From contig JACZJC010000070.1 of NCBI GenBank assembly GCA_014860745.1, positions 1-64,000 of the forward strand: a stretch of DNA of 64,000 nt. The letters run 5' to 3'. The translations under genes and the position numbers were made by a program. The stretch is from Anaerolineales bacterium (GTDB lineage: Bacteria > Chloroflexota > Anaerolineae > Anaerolineales > Villigracilaceae). Each line of letters starts with the position of its first letter. Positions within the stretch are counted from its first letter, which is position 1. Below the pieces are notes generated by a model. The model was not told where the DNA came from, searched no databases, and was given only the letters and a program-made list of their open reading frames with translations. This document shows positions 16,880 through 25,115 of this stretch, piece by piece.

Positions 16880-18043
16880 ATGGACTCGAACAAAAGAAAT
16901 CTGCAAACCGAAGCCTTCGCCCGCATCAAAGTGATCGGCGTGGGTGGTGCCGGACAAAATGCCGTCAACCGCATGATGGAAGAGGGCATTCAAGGCGTTG
17001 AATTCATCGCCGCTAATTCCGATGCGCAGGCGCTCACGCTTTCGCGCGCTCCTGTTCGTGTCCGCCTCGGCGACAAAATCACCCGCGGACTCGGCGCAGG
17101 CGGTGACCCCGAGATCGGGCGCAAAGCCGCGGAAGAATCATCCGACGAACTCTACAACGTGCTCAAAGGCGCAGACATGGTCTTCGTCACTGCGGGCATG
17201 GGCGGCGGTACCGGCACGGGTGCGGCTCCCGTTGTTGCACAAGTCGCCAAGGAATGCGGCGCGCTCACCATCGGCGTTGTCACCCGTCCCTTTACTTTCG
17301 AAGGCGGCAAGCGCACGCAGTCCGCTGAGGCGGGTGTGCAAAAGATGAAGGAGCATGCGCACACCCTCATCTCCATTCCGAACGACCGGTTGCTGCAACT
17401 CGCCGATAAAAAATCATCCCTGCAGGATGCCTTCCGCATGGCGGATGAAGTTCTGCATCAGGGTATCCAGGGCATCTCCGAGTTGATCACCATCCCTGGT
17501 TTGATCAACCTCGACTTTGCCGATGTCCGCACGATCATGTCTGAAGGCGGCGCGGCATTGATGGCCGTTGGTCGCGGCGCCGGGGAAGACCGCGCAAAGA
17601 CCGCAGCTGAGCAGGCCATTTCCAGCCAGCTGCTCGACATCACCATCGATGGTGCGCGCGGCGTGCTTTTCAACGTCACCGGCGGATCGAACATGACTCT
17701 CTTTGAAGTTAATCAAGCAGCCGCCATCATACGCGAGACTGCCCATCCAGACGTAAACATGATCTTCGGTGCGGTCATCGATCCTGAAATGGGCGACGAG
17801 ATTCGCGTCACCGTCATCGCCACTGGATTTGAACGCAGCGGAGTCCCGCGCCGCGCGTTGGAACGCCTCCCTCGTAACGAGAAGCCTGTTCCTGTTGCCA
17901 ACACGCCTTTCTCACGCCCAAGCGAATCCGTCAGCGTCAGCGTGGAGACCCGCTCATCGGCGGATGCGAAATCCGCATCTCAATCTCCCAGCATCAACAC
18001 GGATGACCTGGATGTCCCGACGTTTTTGAGAAATAGACGTTAA
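16880..18043 (+). CDS. ftsZ: Cell division GTPase FtsZ
   Basis: This tubulin-like GTPase polymerises into the Z-ring. The 387-residue protein has the N-terminal motif [17 protein letters not shown], the tubulin signature [13 protein letters not shown] near residues 109-121, the T7 loop motif [11 protein letters not shown] (catalytic Asp), a roughly 55-residue Ser-rich linker, and the conserved C-terminal peptide [11 protein letters not shown] that binds FtsA. The start is supported by AGGAGG 5 nt upstream. It is the last gene of the cluster, followed by an intrinsic terminator. Confidence 0.98.
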   Translation: MDSNKRNLQTEAFARIKVIGVGGAGQNAVNRMMEEGIQGVEFIAANSDAQALTLSRAPVRVRLGDKITRGLGAGGDPEIGRKAAEESSDELYNVLKGADMVFVTAGMGGGTGTGAAPVVAQVAKECGALTIGVVTRPFTFEGGKRTQSAEAGVQKMKEHAHTLISIPNDRLLQLADKKSSLQDAFRMADEVLHQGIQGISELITIPGLINLDFADVRTIMSEGGAALMAVGRGAGEDRAKTAAEQAISSQLLDITIDGARGVLFNVTGGSNMTLFEVNQAAAIIRETAHPDVNMIFGAVIDPEMGDEIRVTVIATGFERSGVPRRALERLPRNEKPVPVANTPFSRPSESVSVSVETRSSADAKSASQSPSINTDDLDVPTFLRNRR

Positions 18044-18056
18044 ATTTCAATGGACC

Positions 18057-18095
18057 AAAAGTGACAGCCGCCTTCAAGGTGGCTGTCACTTTTTT
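18057..18095 (+). terminator. Intrinsic terminator after ftsZ
   Basis: GTGACAGCC (18061-18069) pairs with GGCTGTCAC (18081-18089). CCTT/AAGG extends the stem toward a tiny loop, and six Ts follow. A preceding A-run makes it potentially bidirectional. It ends the dcw transcript. Confidence 0.9.
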
Positions 18096-18110
18096 GATTC
18101 ATGCTAAAAT
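18083..18110 (+). promoter_or_regulatory. Promoter for membrane-protein pair (leaderless)
   Basis: CTGTCA (18083-18088, 4 of 6) and an extended -10 TGCTAAAAT with TAAAAT at 18105-18110 are separated by 16 bp. The ATG at 18118 is only 7 nt downstream, so the mRNA would be essentially leaderless. The -35 lies inside the ftsZ terminator. Confidence 0.6.
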
Positions 18111-18117
18111 AGAAACA

Positions 18118-18543
18118 ATGAAAGCCAAACTCCCCCAGCCCGAACACTACTCTTATCAAACGCATCGCAAGCAGCGTAATACGCAAATTATTTTTCCCAT
18201 CATTCTCAGCTCGCTTGTGTTCCTCGGCTTGATCGTGTTGATCAGCCTTGCCACCTTCACACAAAGCGGGGACGTGGGCCGCTGGGCGGCGATCTCCACG
18301 ATGTGGATCATCATCCCGATCATGATCGCGGGGTTGATTCTGCTGGCCGTGTTGATCGGGCTGATCTATCTCATGGCGCGGGCGCTGGGAGCATTGCCGC
18401 ACTATACGGGCATCGCGCAGGATTACGTCTACAAAGCGCGCGGGTATCTCGTCCGCGCTGCGGATATGGCAGTCAAACCCATCCTGGCATTGGATGGCTG
18501 GCTTGAAAGCATCAAAGCATTTTTTGGAAGGATGACACCATGA
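18118..18543 (+). CDS. Two-helix membrane protein of unknown function
   Basis: A 141-residue protein with two predicted membrane helices (near residues 23-47 and 58-84) connected by a short polar loop, and a C-terminal amphipathic region with several aromatic residues. An in-frame start upstream at 18061 lies inside the ftsZ terminator and is rejected. The ATG at 18118 follows a -10 box by 7 nt. It overlaps the next gene by 4 bases. I recognise no family. Confidence 0.65.
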   Translation: MKAKLPQPEHYSYQTHRKQRNTQIIFPIILSSLVFLGLIVLISLATFTQSGDVGRWAAISTMWIIIPIMIAGLILLAVLIGLIYLMARALGALPHYTGIAQDYVYKARGYLVRAADMAVKPILALDGWLESIKAFFGRMTP

Positions 18544-18731
18544 ATAAAACCAGAATCATACTCGGCGGCACGATGGTCGGCGCATTGACAGGTCTCATTG
18601 CTGCCATGCTCCTTTCCCGCCGCGCGGAACGGAATCAGCGCGAAACCGCCATCACCACCGGTGAAGGCTTGAAATTGGGAGTGCTGGTCTTCGGTCTGCT
18701 GCGGGCAATCGCCTCCCTGAGCGACGATTAA
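18540..18731 (+). CDS. Small single-pass membrane protein
   Basis: A 63-residue protein with one membrane-spanning segment near residues 6-25 (LGGTMVGALTGLIAAMLL), a basic stretch (RRAERNQR) on the inside, and a second hydrophobic patch (GLKLGVLVFGLLRAIASL). The glycine-rich helix recalls YtxH-like small membrane proteins, but it is too short to assign. It overlaps the upstream membrane protein by 4 bases and is followed by an intrinsic terminator, making a two-gene unit. Confidence 0.6.
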   Translation: MNKTRIILGGTMVGALTGLIAAMLLSRRAERNQRETAITTGEGLKLGVLVFGLLRAIASLSDD

Positions 18732-18748
18732 TATAAATTTCATGAAGG

Positions 18749-18781
18749 GACCGATAATCATTACAGATTGTCGGTCTTTTT
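18749..18781 (+). terminator. Intrinsic terminator
   Basis: GACCGATAATC (18749-18759) pairs with GATTGTCGGTC (18766-18776), with an ATTACA loop and five Ts. It ends the small membrane-protein unit. Confidence 0.88.
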
Positions 18782-18839
18782 GTCTTAATGGCATGAATAT
18801 GTGATATATGGAAGGAGTAGACGAGCATAGGAGAGCTTG

Positions 18840-21800
18840 ATGGTAGAAGAAATATCCGCACAAAACGACGATTCATTCCTTGGCATTTTCAGGAAACATG
18901 ATGCGGCCATGCTTTTGGTCGAACCGAAATCAGGGCGGATTGTGGATGCAAACCCCTCAGCTGAAAAATTCTATGGATATTCACTGTCCGAATTGCGCGG
19001 AAAGGCCATCGGGGAGATCAAGTCTCAGCCCGCCGGGCCATTATCGGCGCGTGAAGAGCGGGGATCGTACGGAGAGGGCGGGAATCTTGTCGAGTCCCAT
19101 ATTCTTGCAGACGGCGAAATCCATACTGTCGAAGTACAATCCTCCCAAATTAACCTAAACGGCCGCGTCCTCCTTTTTTCCATCATCCACGACTTGACCG
19201 AACATCAAAAGCGGGCGGAAGAGAAACTGCACGCAGAGGAAATAAAATTCCATGCGCTGGCAGAGAACATCCCCAGCGTAATCTATCAATGCCGCAACGA
19301 TGAAAAGTTCACGTTCATTTACCTTAACCAGGCTGTGATGGATTTGACCGGATATCCCCCGCAGGCATTTTTGGAAGGGTCTCTTAGTTTTTTCGATCTC
19401 TATCATCCGGACGATCTGCCGGTTATTACTGCGCCATTTAGGAAACCCTATCGCATCACATATCGTATTCGGCATAAATCGGGGGAATGGCGCTGGGCGG
19501 ATGAATGGGGCACCGGCATACGGGACGAGAAGGGCGAAGTTCGGTTTCTGGAAGGCGTTATCATCGACATCACCGAGCGCAAGCGTATGGATGCCATCCT
19601 GCTCGAATCGGAAAAACGGTATCGATCCCTGTTCGAGAACATGATCGATGGTATTTATCGCAGCACCCATGATGGGAGATTCATTGATATTAACCCGGCC
19701 ATGGTGAAGATGTTCGGCTATTCCTCAAGGGAGGAAATGCTGGGAATTGATATCAAGAAGGAGCTTTATTTTGCCCCTGAAGAACGGGGCAGCCACATCC
19801 TGGATACGGGAAAGCAGGAGATCGAGGCCTACCGGATGCGGCGCAAGGATGGTTCTGAGATCTGGGTGGAGGATCACGGCTATTATGTCCATGATGAGCA
19901 GGGCAACATTATCTACCACGAAGGCATGCTGCGTGACATTACCGGGCGCAGGCAGGTTGAGGAGGCCTTCCGTGAAAGCGAGAGCCTGTTAAAAGAATCA
20001 CAGATCATTGCCGGACTGGGCAGTTATGTGCTGGATTTTTCCACAGGTTTGTGGAAGAGTTCGGACGTTCTCGATAAGTTATTTGGCATAGATAAATCCT
20101 ACGTTCGTTCTGTGGAAGGGTGGGCTGATCTTATCCATCCCGACGATAGAATGGAAATGACCGATTACTTTGCCGATGAAGTGATAGGCAAAAGGATTCG
20201 TTTCGATAAAGAATACAGGGTCATCCGAAAAAATGACCATGCCGAGCGATGGGTGCATGGCATGGGCGAACTTGAAATCGATGAACAGGGCGTTCTCAGG
20301 AAGATGCGGGGAAGTATTCAGGATATTACCGAGCGAAAGCATTCCGAGCAGGTCCTTCGCCAGCATTTGATCGAATTGGAGTCTTTATACAACGTTTTAT
20401 CCTCCCTGCGGACGGTGCAGACATTCGATGAAGCCCTGCCTATTTTGCTGAACCAAACCCTGGCCGCCCTTGGAACCGAAACAGGCACCATCCTCCTTTA
20501 TCATCCCCCCAGCGGCGAATTACGGGATACCCTCCCGCGCGGCTGGTTCAAGGAGATTCAAAATATTCCTGCGAAGGCAGGTGAGGGTGTGGCGGGGACG
20601 GTTTTTGCCACTGGCCAGCCTTATGTGTCCGTTGAGTTTGCCAAAGACCCGCTTCCCAGCGGGGCGGGACGCAGCTTGATTCCGCCGGGTTGGGGCGGCG
20701 CATGTGTGCCTATTCGAGCTGATTCCGAAATTGTGGGGGTAATTTTTGTCTCTGTTAAATTGCCGCGGCAGATCACCCTGGATCAATTGAAACTTCTGAA
20801 TTCCCTGGCTGAGATTGCAGGTGCTACATTGCACCGCACGAGGCTCTTCGACGAAACCACGCGCCGCGCCCGCGAGTTCGCATCCTTGTATGAGACAAGC
20901 CAGGTCCTTTCTGCAGAGACGGAACTGAAAACCATGATGCAGACGGTTGTGGATGTTGCCAAAAGACTCCTGAATGCATCCTCCAGCGGCATGTATTTTT
21001 TCATCCCTGCCGAGAATATACTCGAATTGACAGTGGATACTGAGTTGTATGTCCCGCTTGGAACCCGTATGCAGATGGGCGAAGGGGTTGCCGGACGTGT
21101 CGCGCAATCCCGCAAACCGATGCGCATCGACGATTATTCAACCTGGGAAAGCCGTTCAAAAATATACGAGGGAATACCCCTGCATGCCGTGCTGGAAGTA
21201 CCAATGATCTATGGAGGGGAATTGATCGGAGTTCTTTCCGTGGATGAGATCGAAGACTCGGAACGGAAATACACCGAAGCGGATGAACGCCTGCTATCCC
21301 TCTTCGCATCCCAGGCTGCGGCAGCCATCCACTCGGCGCGTCTGCGGGAGGATGCGATCAACCGCCTCCAGCACTTGCAAACCCTGCGTACCATCGACAA
21401 AGCCATCACCTCCAGCCTTGACATAAACATCACATTAAACATTCTCCTAAATCACGTCCTTTCCCAATTGAATGTGGATGCCGCCGATGTGCTCCTGCTT
21501 CATGTTCATGAACAGACCCTCAAATACTCGGCCGGCCGCGGATTCCGCACCCGCATGGTCGAGAAAGCCGATGTTCATTTGAACGATCGGTTCGCCGGGC
21601 GTTGTGTGATGGAACGCAGCGTGATCAACGTCTCGGATCCCGCACAGATCATAGACAACCCGCCCTTCGCACGCTTATGGAAGGAGGAGGGATTCCAGAT
21701 TTATTTTTGTGTCCCGCTTATCGCCAAGGGAGAGGTGAAGGGCGTGTTGGAAGTTTATCGCCGCTCGAAATTTTCCCCAAGCGACGAATGGTTTGATTTT

Positions 21801-22448
21801 CTTGAAACGCTTGCCAGCCAGGCCGCCATCACGATCGACAACACCCAGATGTTCGACAACGTTCAGCGGGCCAGCCTGGAGCTGGCCATTGCGTATGAAG
21901 CCACCATCGAAGGCTGGTCGCACGCACTGGACCTGCGCGACCGGGAGACCGAAGGCCATACCCAGCGTGTGACCGAACTAACCATGACGCTGGCAGGCAT
22001 GATGGGAATTGAAGCAAACGAACTTCAGCACATTCGCCGCGGTGCACTTTTACATGATATCGGCAAGATGGGTATCTCCGACCGAATCCTGTTGAAAAAA
22101 GGAAAGCTCACAAAAAAGGAATGGGAGATCATGCGCACGCATCCCACGCTCGCGTTTCAAATGCTCCAGCCCATCAGCTATCTGCGCCCGGCGTTGGATA
22201 TTCCCTATTGCCATCACGAAAAATGGGATGGCAGCGGCTACCCGCGCGGGTTGAAAGGGGAGCAGATCCCGCTCATGGCGCGCGTCTTTGCAGTTGTGGA
22301 TGTTTGGGACGCACTGACAAGTTTGCGTTCCTACCGCAAGGCATGGACAAAAAAGCGGGCATTGACCTACATCAAACAGCAAAGCGGAAAACATTTCGAC
22401 CCCCGCGCCGTGGAAGTATTCCTGCAGGTGATAAAAAATTATCTGTAA
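18840..22448 (+). CDS. Multi-PAS, multi-GAF HD-GYP phosphodiesterase-family signalling protein
   Basis: A 1202-residue soluble sensor protein. By repeat pattern I see four PAS domains (about 14-115, 131-252, 254-374, 378-500, each ending with a DITERK/DITGRR-like motif), three GAF domains (about 514-670, 680-833, 846-1004) and a C-terminal HD-GYP domain (about 1018-1202). The HD-GYP core is intact: HDIGK with H1072-D1073, PYCHHEKWDGSGYP, and VVDVWDAL. Such domains typically hydrolyse cyclic di-GMP. No membrane segment is seen. ATG at 18840 is preferred over TTG at 18837 because AGGAG then sits 6 nt upstream. Confidence 0.9.
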   Translation: MVEEISAQNDDSFLGIFRKHDAAMLLVEPKSGRIVDANPSAEKFYGYSLSELRGKAIGEIKSQPAGPLSAREERGSYGEGGNLVESHILADGEIHTVEVQSSQINLNGRVLLFSIIHDLTEHQKRAEEKLHAEEIKFHALAENIPSVIYQCRNDEKFTFIYLNQAVMDLTGYPPQAFLEGSLSFFDLYHPDDLPVITAPFRKPYRITYRIRHKSGEWRWADEWGTGIRDEKGEVRFLEGVIIDITERKRMDAILLESEKRYRSLFENMIDGIYRSTHDGRFIDINPAMVKMFGYSSREEMLGIDIKKELYFAPEERGSHILDTGKQEIEAYRMRRKDGSEIWVEDHGYYVHDEQGNIIYHEGMLRDITGRRQVEEAFRESESLLKESQIIAGLGSYVLDFSTGLWKSSDVLDKLFGIDKSYVRSVEGWADLIHPDDRMEMTDYFADEVIGKRIRFDKEYRVIRKNDHAERWVHGMGELEIDEQGVLRKMRGSIQDITERKHSEQVLRQHLIELESLYNVLSSLRTVQTFDEALPILLNQTLAALGTETGTILLYHPPSGELRDTLPRGWFKEIQNIPAKAGEGVAGTVFATGQPYVSVEFAKDPLPSGAGRSLIPPGWGGACVPIRADSEIVGVIFVSVKLPRQITLDQLKLLNSLAEIAGATLHRTRLFDETTRRAREFASLYETSQVLSAETELKTMMQTVVDVAKRLLNASSSGMYFFIPAENILELTVDTELYVPLGTRMQMGEGVAGRVAQSRKPMRIDDYSTWESRSKIYEGIPLHAVLEVPMIYGGELIGVLSVDEIEDSERKYTEADERLLSLFASQAAAAIHSARLREDAINRLQHLQTLRTIDKAITSSLDINITLNILLNHVLSQLNVDAADVLLLHVHEQTLKYSAGRGFRTRMVEKADVHLNDRFAGRCVMERSVINVSDPAQIIDNPPFARLWKEEGFQIYFCVPLIAKGEVKGVLEVYRRSKFSPSDEWFDFLETLASQAAITIDNTQMFDNVQRASLELAIAYEATIEGWSHALDLRDRETEGHTQRVTELTMTLAGMMGIEANELQHIRRGALLHDIGKMGISDRILLKKGKLTKKEWEIMRTHPTLAFQMLQPISYLRPALDIPYCHHEKWDGSGYPRGLKGEQIPLMARVFAVVDVWDALTSLRSYRKAWTKKRALTYIKQQSGKHFDPRAVEVFLQVIKNYL

Positions 22449-22480
22449 TCCCTCAAGAGAAAAGATATCCTCCGCTCTTC

Positions 22481-22509
22481 TTGACAAGCTGGAACATAAG
22501 TTCTAAAAT
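22481..22509 (+). promoter_or_regulatory. Near-consensus promoter, leaderless gene
   Basis: Perfect TTGACA (22481-22486), a 17-bp spacer and TAAAAT (22504-22509). The ATG at 22516 begins 6 nt after the -10 box, so the predicted transcript starts at or next to the start codon. No Shine-Dalgarno is present. Confidence 0.8.
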
Positions 22510-22515
22510 TCGTTC

Positions 22516-23769
22516 ATGGACTCCATCTCAAAACAAACCTATCGCCGCTTCCTGCTCGCCTCGCAGGGACTTTGGCCTGGCCGCCGTTTCGAAGGGCCGC
22601 TCGGCGCCGAATCCGCTTTGCGCCAGATGCAGGCGCTCCAGCTCGACCCGCTGGTCATGGTCGCCCGCAGCCAGGACATTGCAATGTACGGCCGCGTGTT
22701 GAATTACAAGCCTGAACACCTTTACAAAATGGCGTATGAAAAACGCAAAGCCTTCGATTACGGCGGCTGGCTGATGATGTATCCCATGGGGGATTTTCCG
22801 TATTGGCGTTTGCACATGCGGCAACGGAAAGCCCAGGGCTTGAACTACGAATCCTTCAAACATCCCCCGAAGGATTTGTTAAAATTCCTCCTCGATGAAT
22901 TGCGCGATCGCGGCCCGCTGGGCAACCGCGATTTTGAGGGCACAAAAGTAAAAGCATGGAGTTACCGCGGGCGCAAGGAAACTTCCGTTGCCCTCTTCTA
23001 CCTCTGGCTGACAGGCGAAGTGATGATCTCGAATCGAAAAGGCTTCGACCGCATCTATGACCTGCGGGAACGGGTGGTGCCGGCCGAATTCGATTATTCG
23101 GTAAGTGAAAAAGAAACCATCGACTTTATGAGTAGAAAGATCATTGCCTTTTTGGGAATGATCCGTGAAAACCGATTGGGGACGGAACTCTCCTACTATC
23201 TTCACAAGGAAGTTCCACGGGAAAACGCAAGAAAATTAGTCCATCAATTGATCGAAACAGGTGTTGCATCGCGGATTGCGGTGGAGGGCTCAAAGGATGG
23301 ATTCCTCATCTTGAACAGCGACCAGCCCCATCTGTCCGAATTGGAGGCGGGGCGTCTTCCCAAAGTATGGAAGCCAAAGGGTCCCACAACGGAAGAAGAG
23401 GTCACCTTCCTCGCGCCATTGGAAATCGTCAGCGCCAGGGGACGCGCGAAAAAAGTTTTTGATTTTGAATATTTGTGGGAAGTGTACAAACCCGCGCATC
23501 AACGCCGCTGGGGATATTACACCCTGCCGATTTTATACGGCGATGACCTTGTGGCACGCCTCGATCCCAAATTGGACCGCGCCACGGGCACACTGCAGAT
23601 CCTTGGTTTCTGGCTGGAAGATGACGCCCCGAAAGATGAAGCCTTTGCGAATGCGCTTGCTGATGGACTGAAAAGATTCGCCGACATGATCGCCGCAAAG
23701 AAAATTGACCTGAGCGGAATCAAGCAGGCGAAACTGCGTTCCTATTTAAAGAAGAAGTTGAAATCATGA
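22516..23769 (+). CDS. YcaQ/AlkX-family winged-helix DNA glycosylase
   Basis: A 417-residue protein of the HTH_42 (YcaQ/AlkZ) family, whose characterised members excise bulky or cross-linked alkylated bases. Seen in the sequence: N-terminal RRFLLASQGLWP, the catalytic-type Q-phi-D motif Q42-L-D44 (in LQLDPLVMVARSQD), and a C-terminal section with RRWGYYTLPILYGDDLVARLDPK that is strongly conserved in the family. The QLD form matches the YcaQ/AlkX branch rather than the AlkZ branch (QxQ). It overlaps the P1 peptidase by 4 bases. Confidence 0.85.
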   Translation: MDSISKQTYRRFLLASQGLWPGRRFEGPLGAESALRQMQALQLDPLVMVARSQDIAMYGRVLNYKPEHLYKMAYEKRKAFDYGGWLMMYPMGDFPYWRLHMRQRKAQGLNYESFKHPPKDLLKFLLDELRDRGPLGNRDFEGTKVKAWSYRGRKETSVALFYLWLTGEVMISNRKGFDRIYDLRERVVPAEFDYSVSEKETIDFMSRKIIAFLGMIRENRLGTELSYYLHKEVPRENARKLVHQLIETGVASRIAVEGSKDGFLILNSDQPHLSELEAGRLPKVWKPKGPTTEEEVTFLAPLEIVSARGRAKKVFDFEYLWEVYKPAHQRRWGYYTLPILYGDDLVARLDPKLDRATGTLQILGFWLEDDAPKDEAFANALADGLKRFADMIAAKKIDLSGIKQAKLRSYLKKKLKS

Positions 23770-24761
23770 AACTAAATAATGCTATCACCGATGTGCGCGG
23801 CATCGAAGTTGGGCACGCGCAGGATGACGAAGCCCTGACCGGTTGCACGGTGATCCTCTGCCGCAAAGGCGCAGTGGCTGGCGTGGATGTGCGCGGCGGC
23901 GCGCCCGGCACACGCGAGACCGATTTGTTGAATCCCATCAATCTCGTCGAAAAAGTTCATGCCATTGTTTTAGCTGGCGGTTCCGCGTTTGGATTGGATG
24001 CGGCCAGCGGCGTGATGCGATATCTTGAAGAAAAGAAAATTGGCTTCAATACCGGCGCCGCCAAAGTGCCGATCGTCCCTTCCGCTATTTTGTATGATTT
24101 GAACCTCGGTCGCGCGGACGTTCGGCCTGATTCTGCAATGGGAGCATTGGCCGCCGCCTCAGCAGTGTTTGATCCGCCTGCGGAGGGAAATGCCGGGGCA
24201 GGCACTGGCGCATCTGTCGGTAAGATGTTCGGCTTGAAGCTGGCCATGAAGTCCGGGCTGGGCACCGCCAGCATGGACATTGGCGGGGGCGTGATCGTCG
24301 GCGCCATTGTCGCGGTCAATGCGTTTGGCGATGTGATTGATCCAACGTCAGGTGAGATCATCGCAGGCCTTCGGTCTGGAAAAGTGGGTCCACTGCGGGT
24401 TGGCAAAAAAGGTCAATTTGCAGATACGCTTGCGATGATGAAAACCCCAATCGGACGCGGGATTCTCGGTCTTGCAAGTCGCAGCAACACAGTCATCGGA
24501 GCAGTGGCGACAAACGCAAAGTTGACCAAAGCCCAGGCGGCCAAGGTTGCTCAAATGGCACAGGATGGAATCGCGCGGACGATCCGTCCCGCTCACACCA
24601 TGCTGGATGGCGATGTGATTTTTGCATTATCCACAGGCGCAAAAAAAGCCGATGTCTCGATCATCGGCGCGTTCGCCGCGGAAGTGATGGCGCAGGCAAT
24701 CGTACGAGCGGTGAAAATGGCAAAGTCTGCTGGGGGATTGCCAGGGTTGAATAACCATTAA
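23766..24761 (+). CDS. P1 (DmpA/BapA-type) aminopeptidase-family protein
   Basis: Members are self-cleaving Ntn-fold peptidases. The 331-residue protein starts with NAITDVRGIEVGHAQ and contains VRGGAPGTRETDLL and LAGGSAFGLDAASGVMRYLE, all family signatures. Aligning with DmpA puts the N-terminal nucleophile of the beta chain at T242 (in SNTVIGAVATNA), preceded by Asn241 instead of the usual Gly. It overlaps the glycosylase gene by 4 bases. A second copy of its last ~55 codons lies about 2 kb downstream, after the kinase gene. Confidence 0.88.
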   Translation: MKLNNAITDVRGIEVGHAQDDEALTGCTVILCRKGAVAGVDVRGGAPGTRETDLLNPINLVEKVHAIVLAGGSAFGLDAASGVMRYLEEKKIGFNTGAAKVPIVPSAILYDLNLGRADVRPDSAMGALAAASAVFDPPAEGNAGAGTGASVGKMFGLKLAMKSGLGTASMDIGGGVIVGAIVAVNAFGDVIDPTSGEIIAGLRSGKVGPLRVGKKGQFADTLAMMKTPIGRGILGLASRSNTVIGAVATNAKLTKAQAAKVAQMAQDGIARTIRPAHTMLDGDVIFALSTGAKKADVSIIGAFAAEVMAQAIVRAVKMAKSAGGLPGLNNH

Positions 24762-25115
24762 AATAAGTTTGAACTATCAACTGATAAGAACTCGAACGCC
24801 CTTTGATTACCCAGCAATTTTCAATATGTCGTTGCGAGGAGGGCGCTTGCTCTTTCCGACGAAGCAATCTCCTGTTTTCGGAGACTGCTTCGGCAAAAAC
24901 CAAGCGTCGCCCTGAGCCTGTCGAAGGGAGCGCCTCGCAGCGACATTATTCATACTGAGAATTGCTGTTGATTACCCCGCTTGACCATGCTCATTGAAAG
25001 CCGTACAATCACAAAAGTTTATTGTCTTCCTAAAACCACCGCCTATTGCAGTGGTAGAGTGAGATGATTTTACCGTGAAGAGTATTGTATATATGCAGGA
25101 AAAAAGCATAAAACC
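24762..25115 (+). other. 354-bp gap between peptidase and kinase genes
   Basis: It contains the third palindromic repeat (24826-24946) and an AT-rich stretch before the kinase start. No convincing open frame or clear promoter consensus is seen. It is the left side of a segment flanked by the duplicated peptidase tail. Confidence 0.6.
24826..24946 (+). repeat. 121-bp palindromic dispersed repeat, copy 3, with nested repeat
   Basis: The ends are ATGTCGTTGCGAG (24826-24838) and CTCGCAGCGACAT (24934-24946), a perfect inverted repeat. The internal GACGAAGCAATC and GACTGCTTCGGC segments match copies 1 and 2. It is about 22 bp longer because CCTGAGCCTGTCGAAGGG, itself a widespread bacterial repeat motif, is present near 24911-24928. 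Confidence 0.85.
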
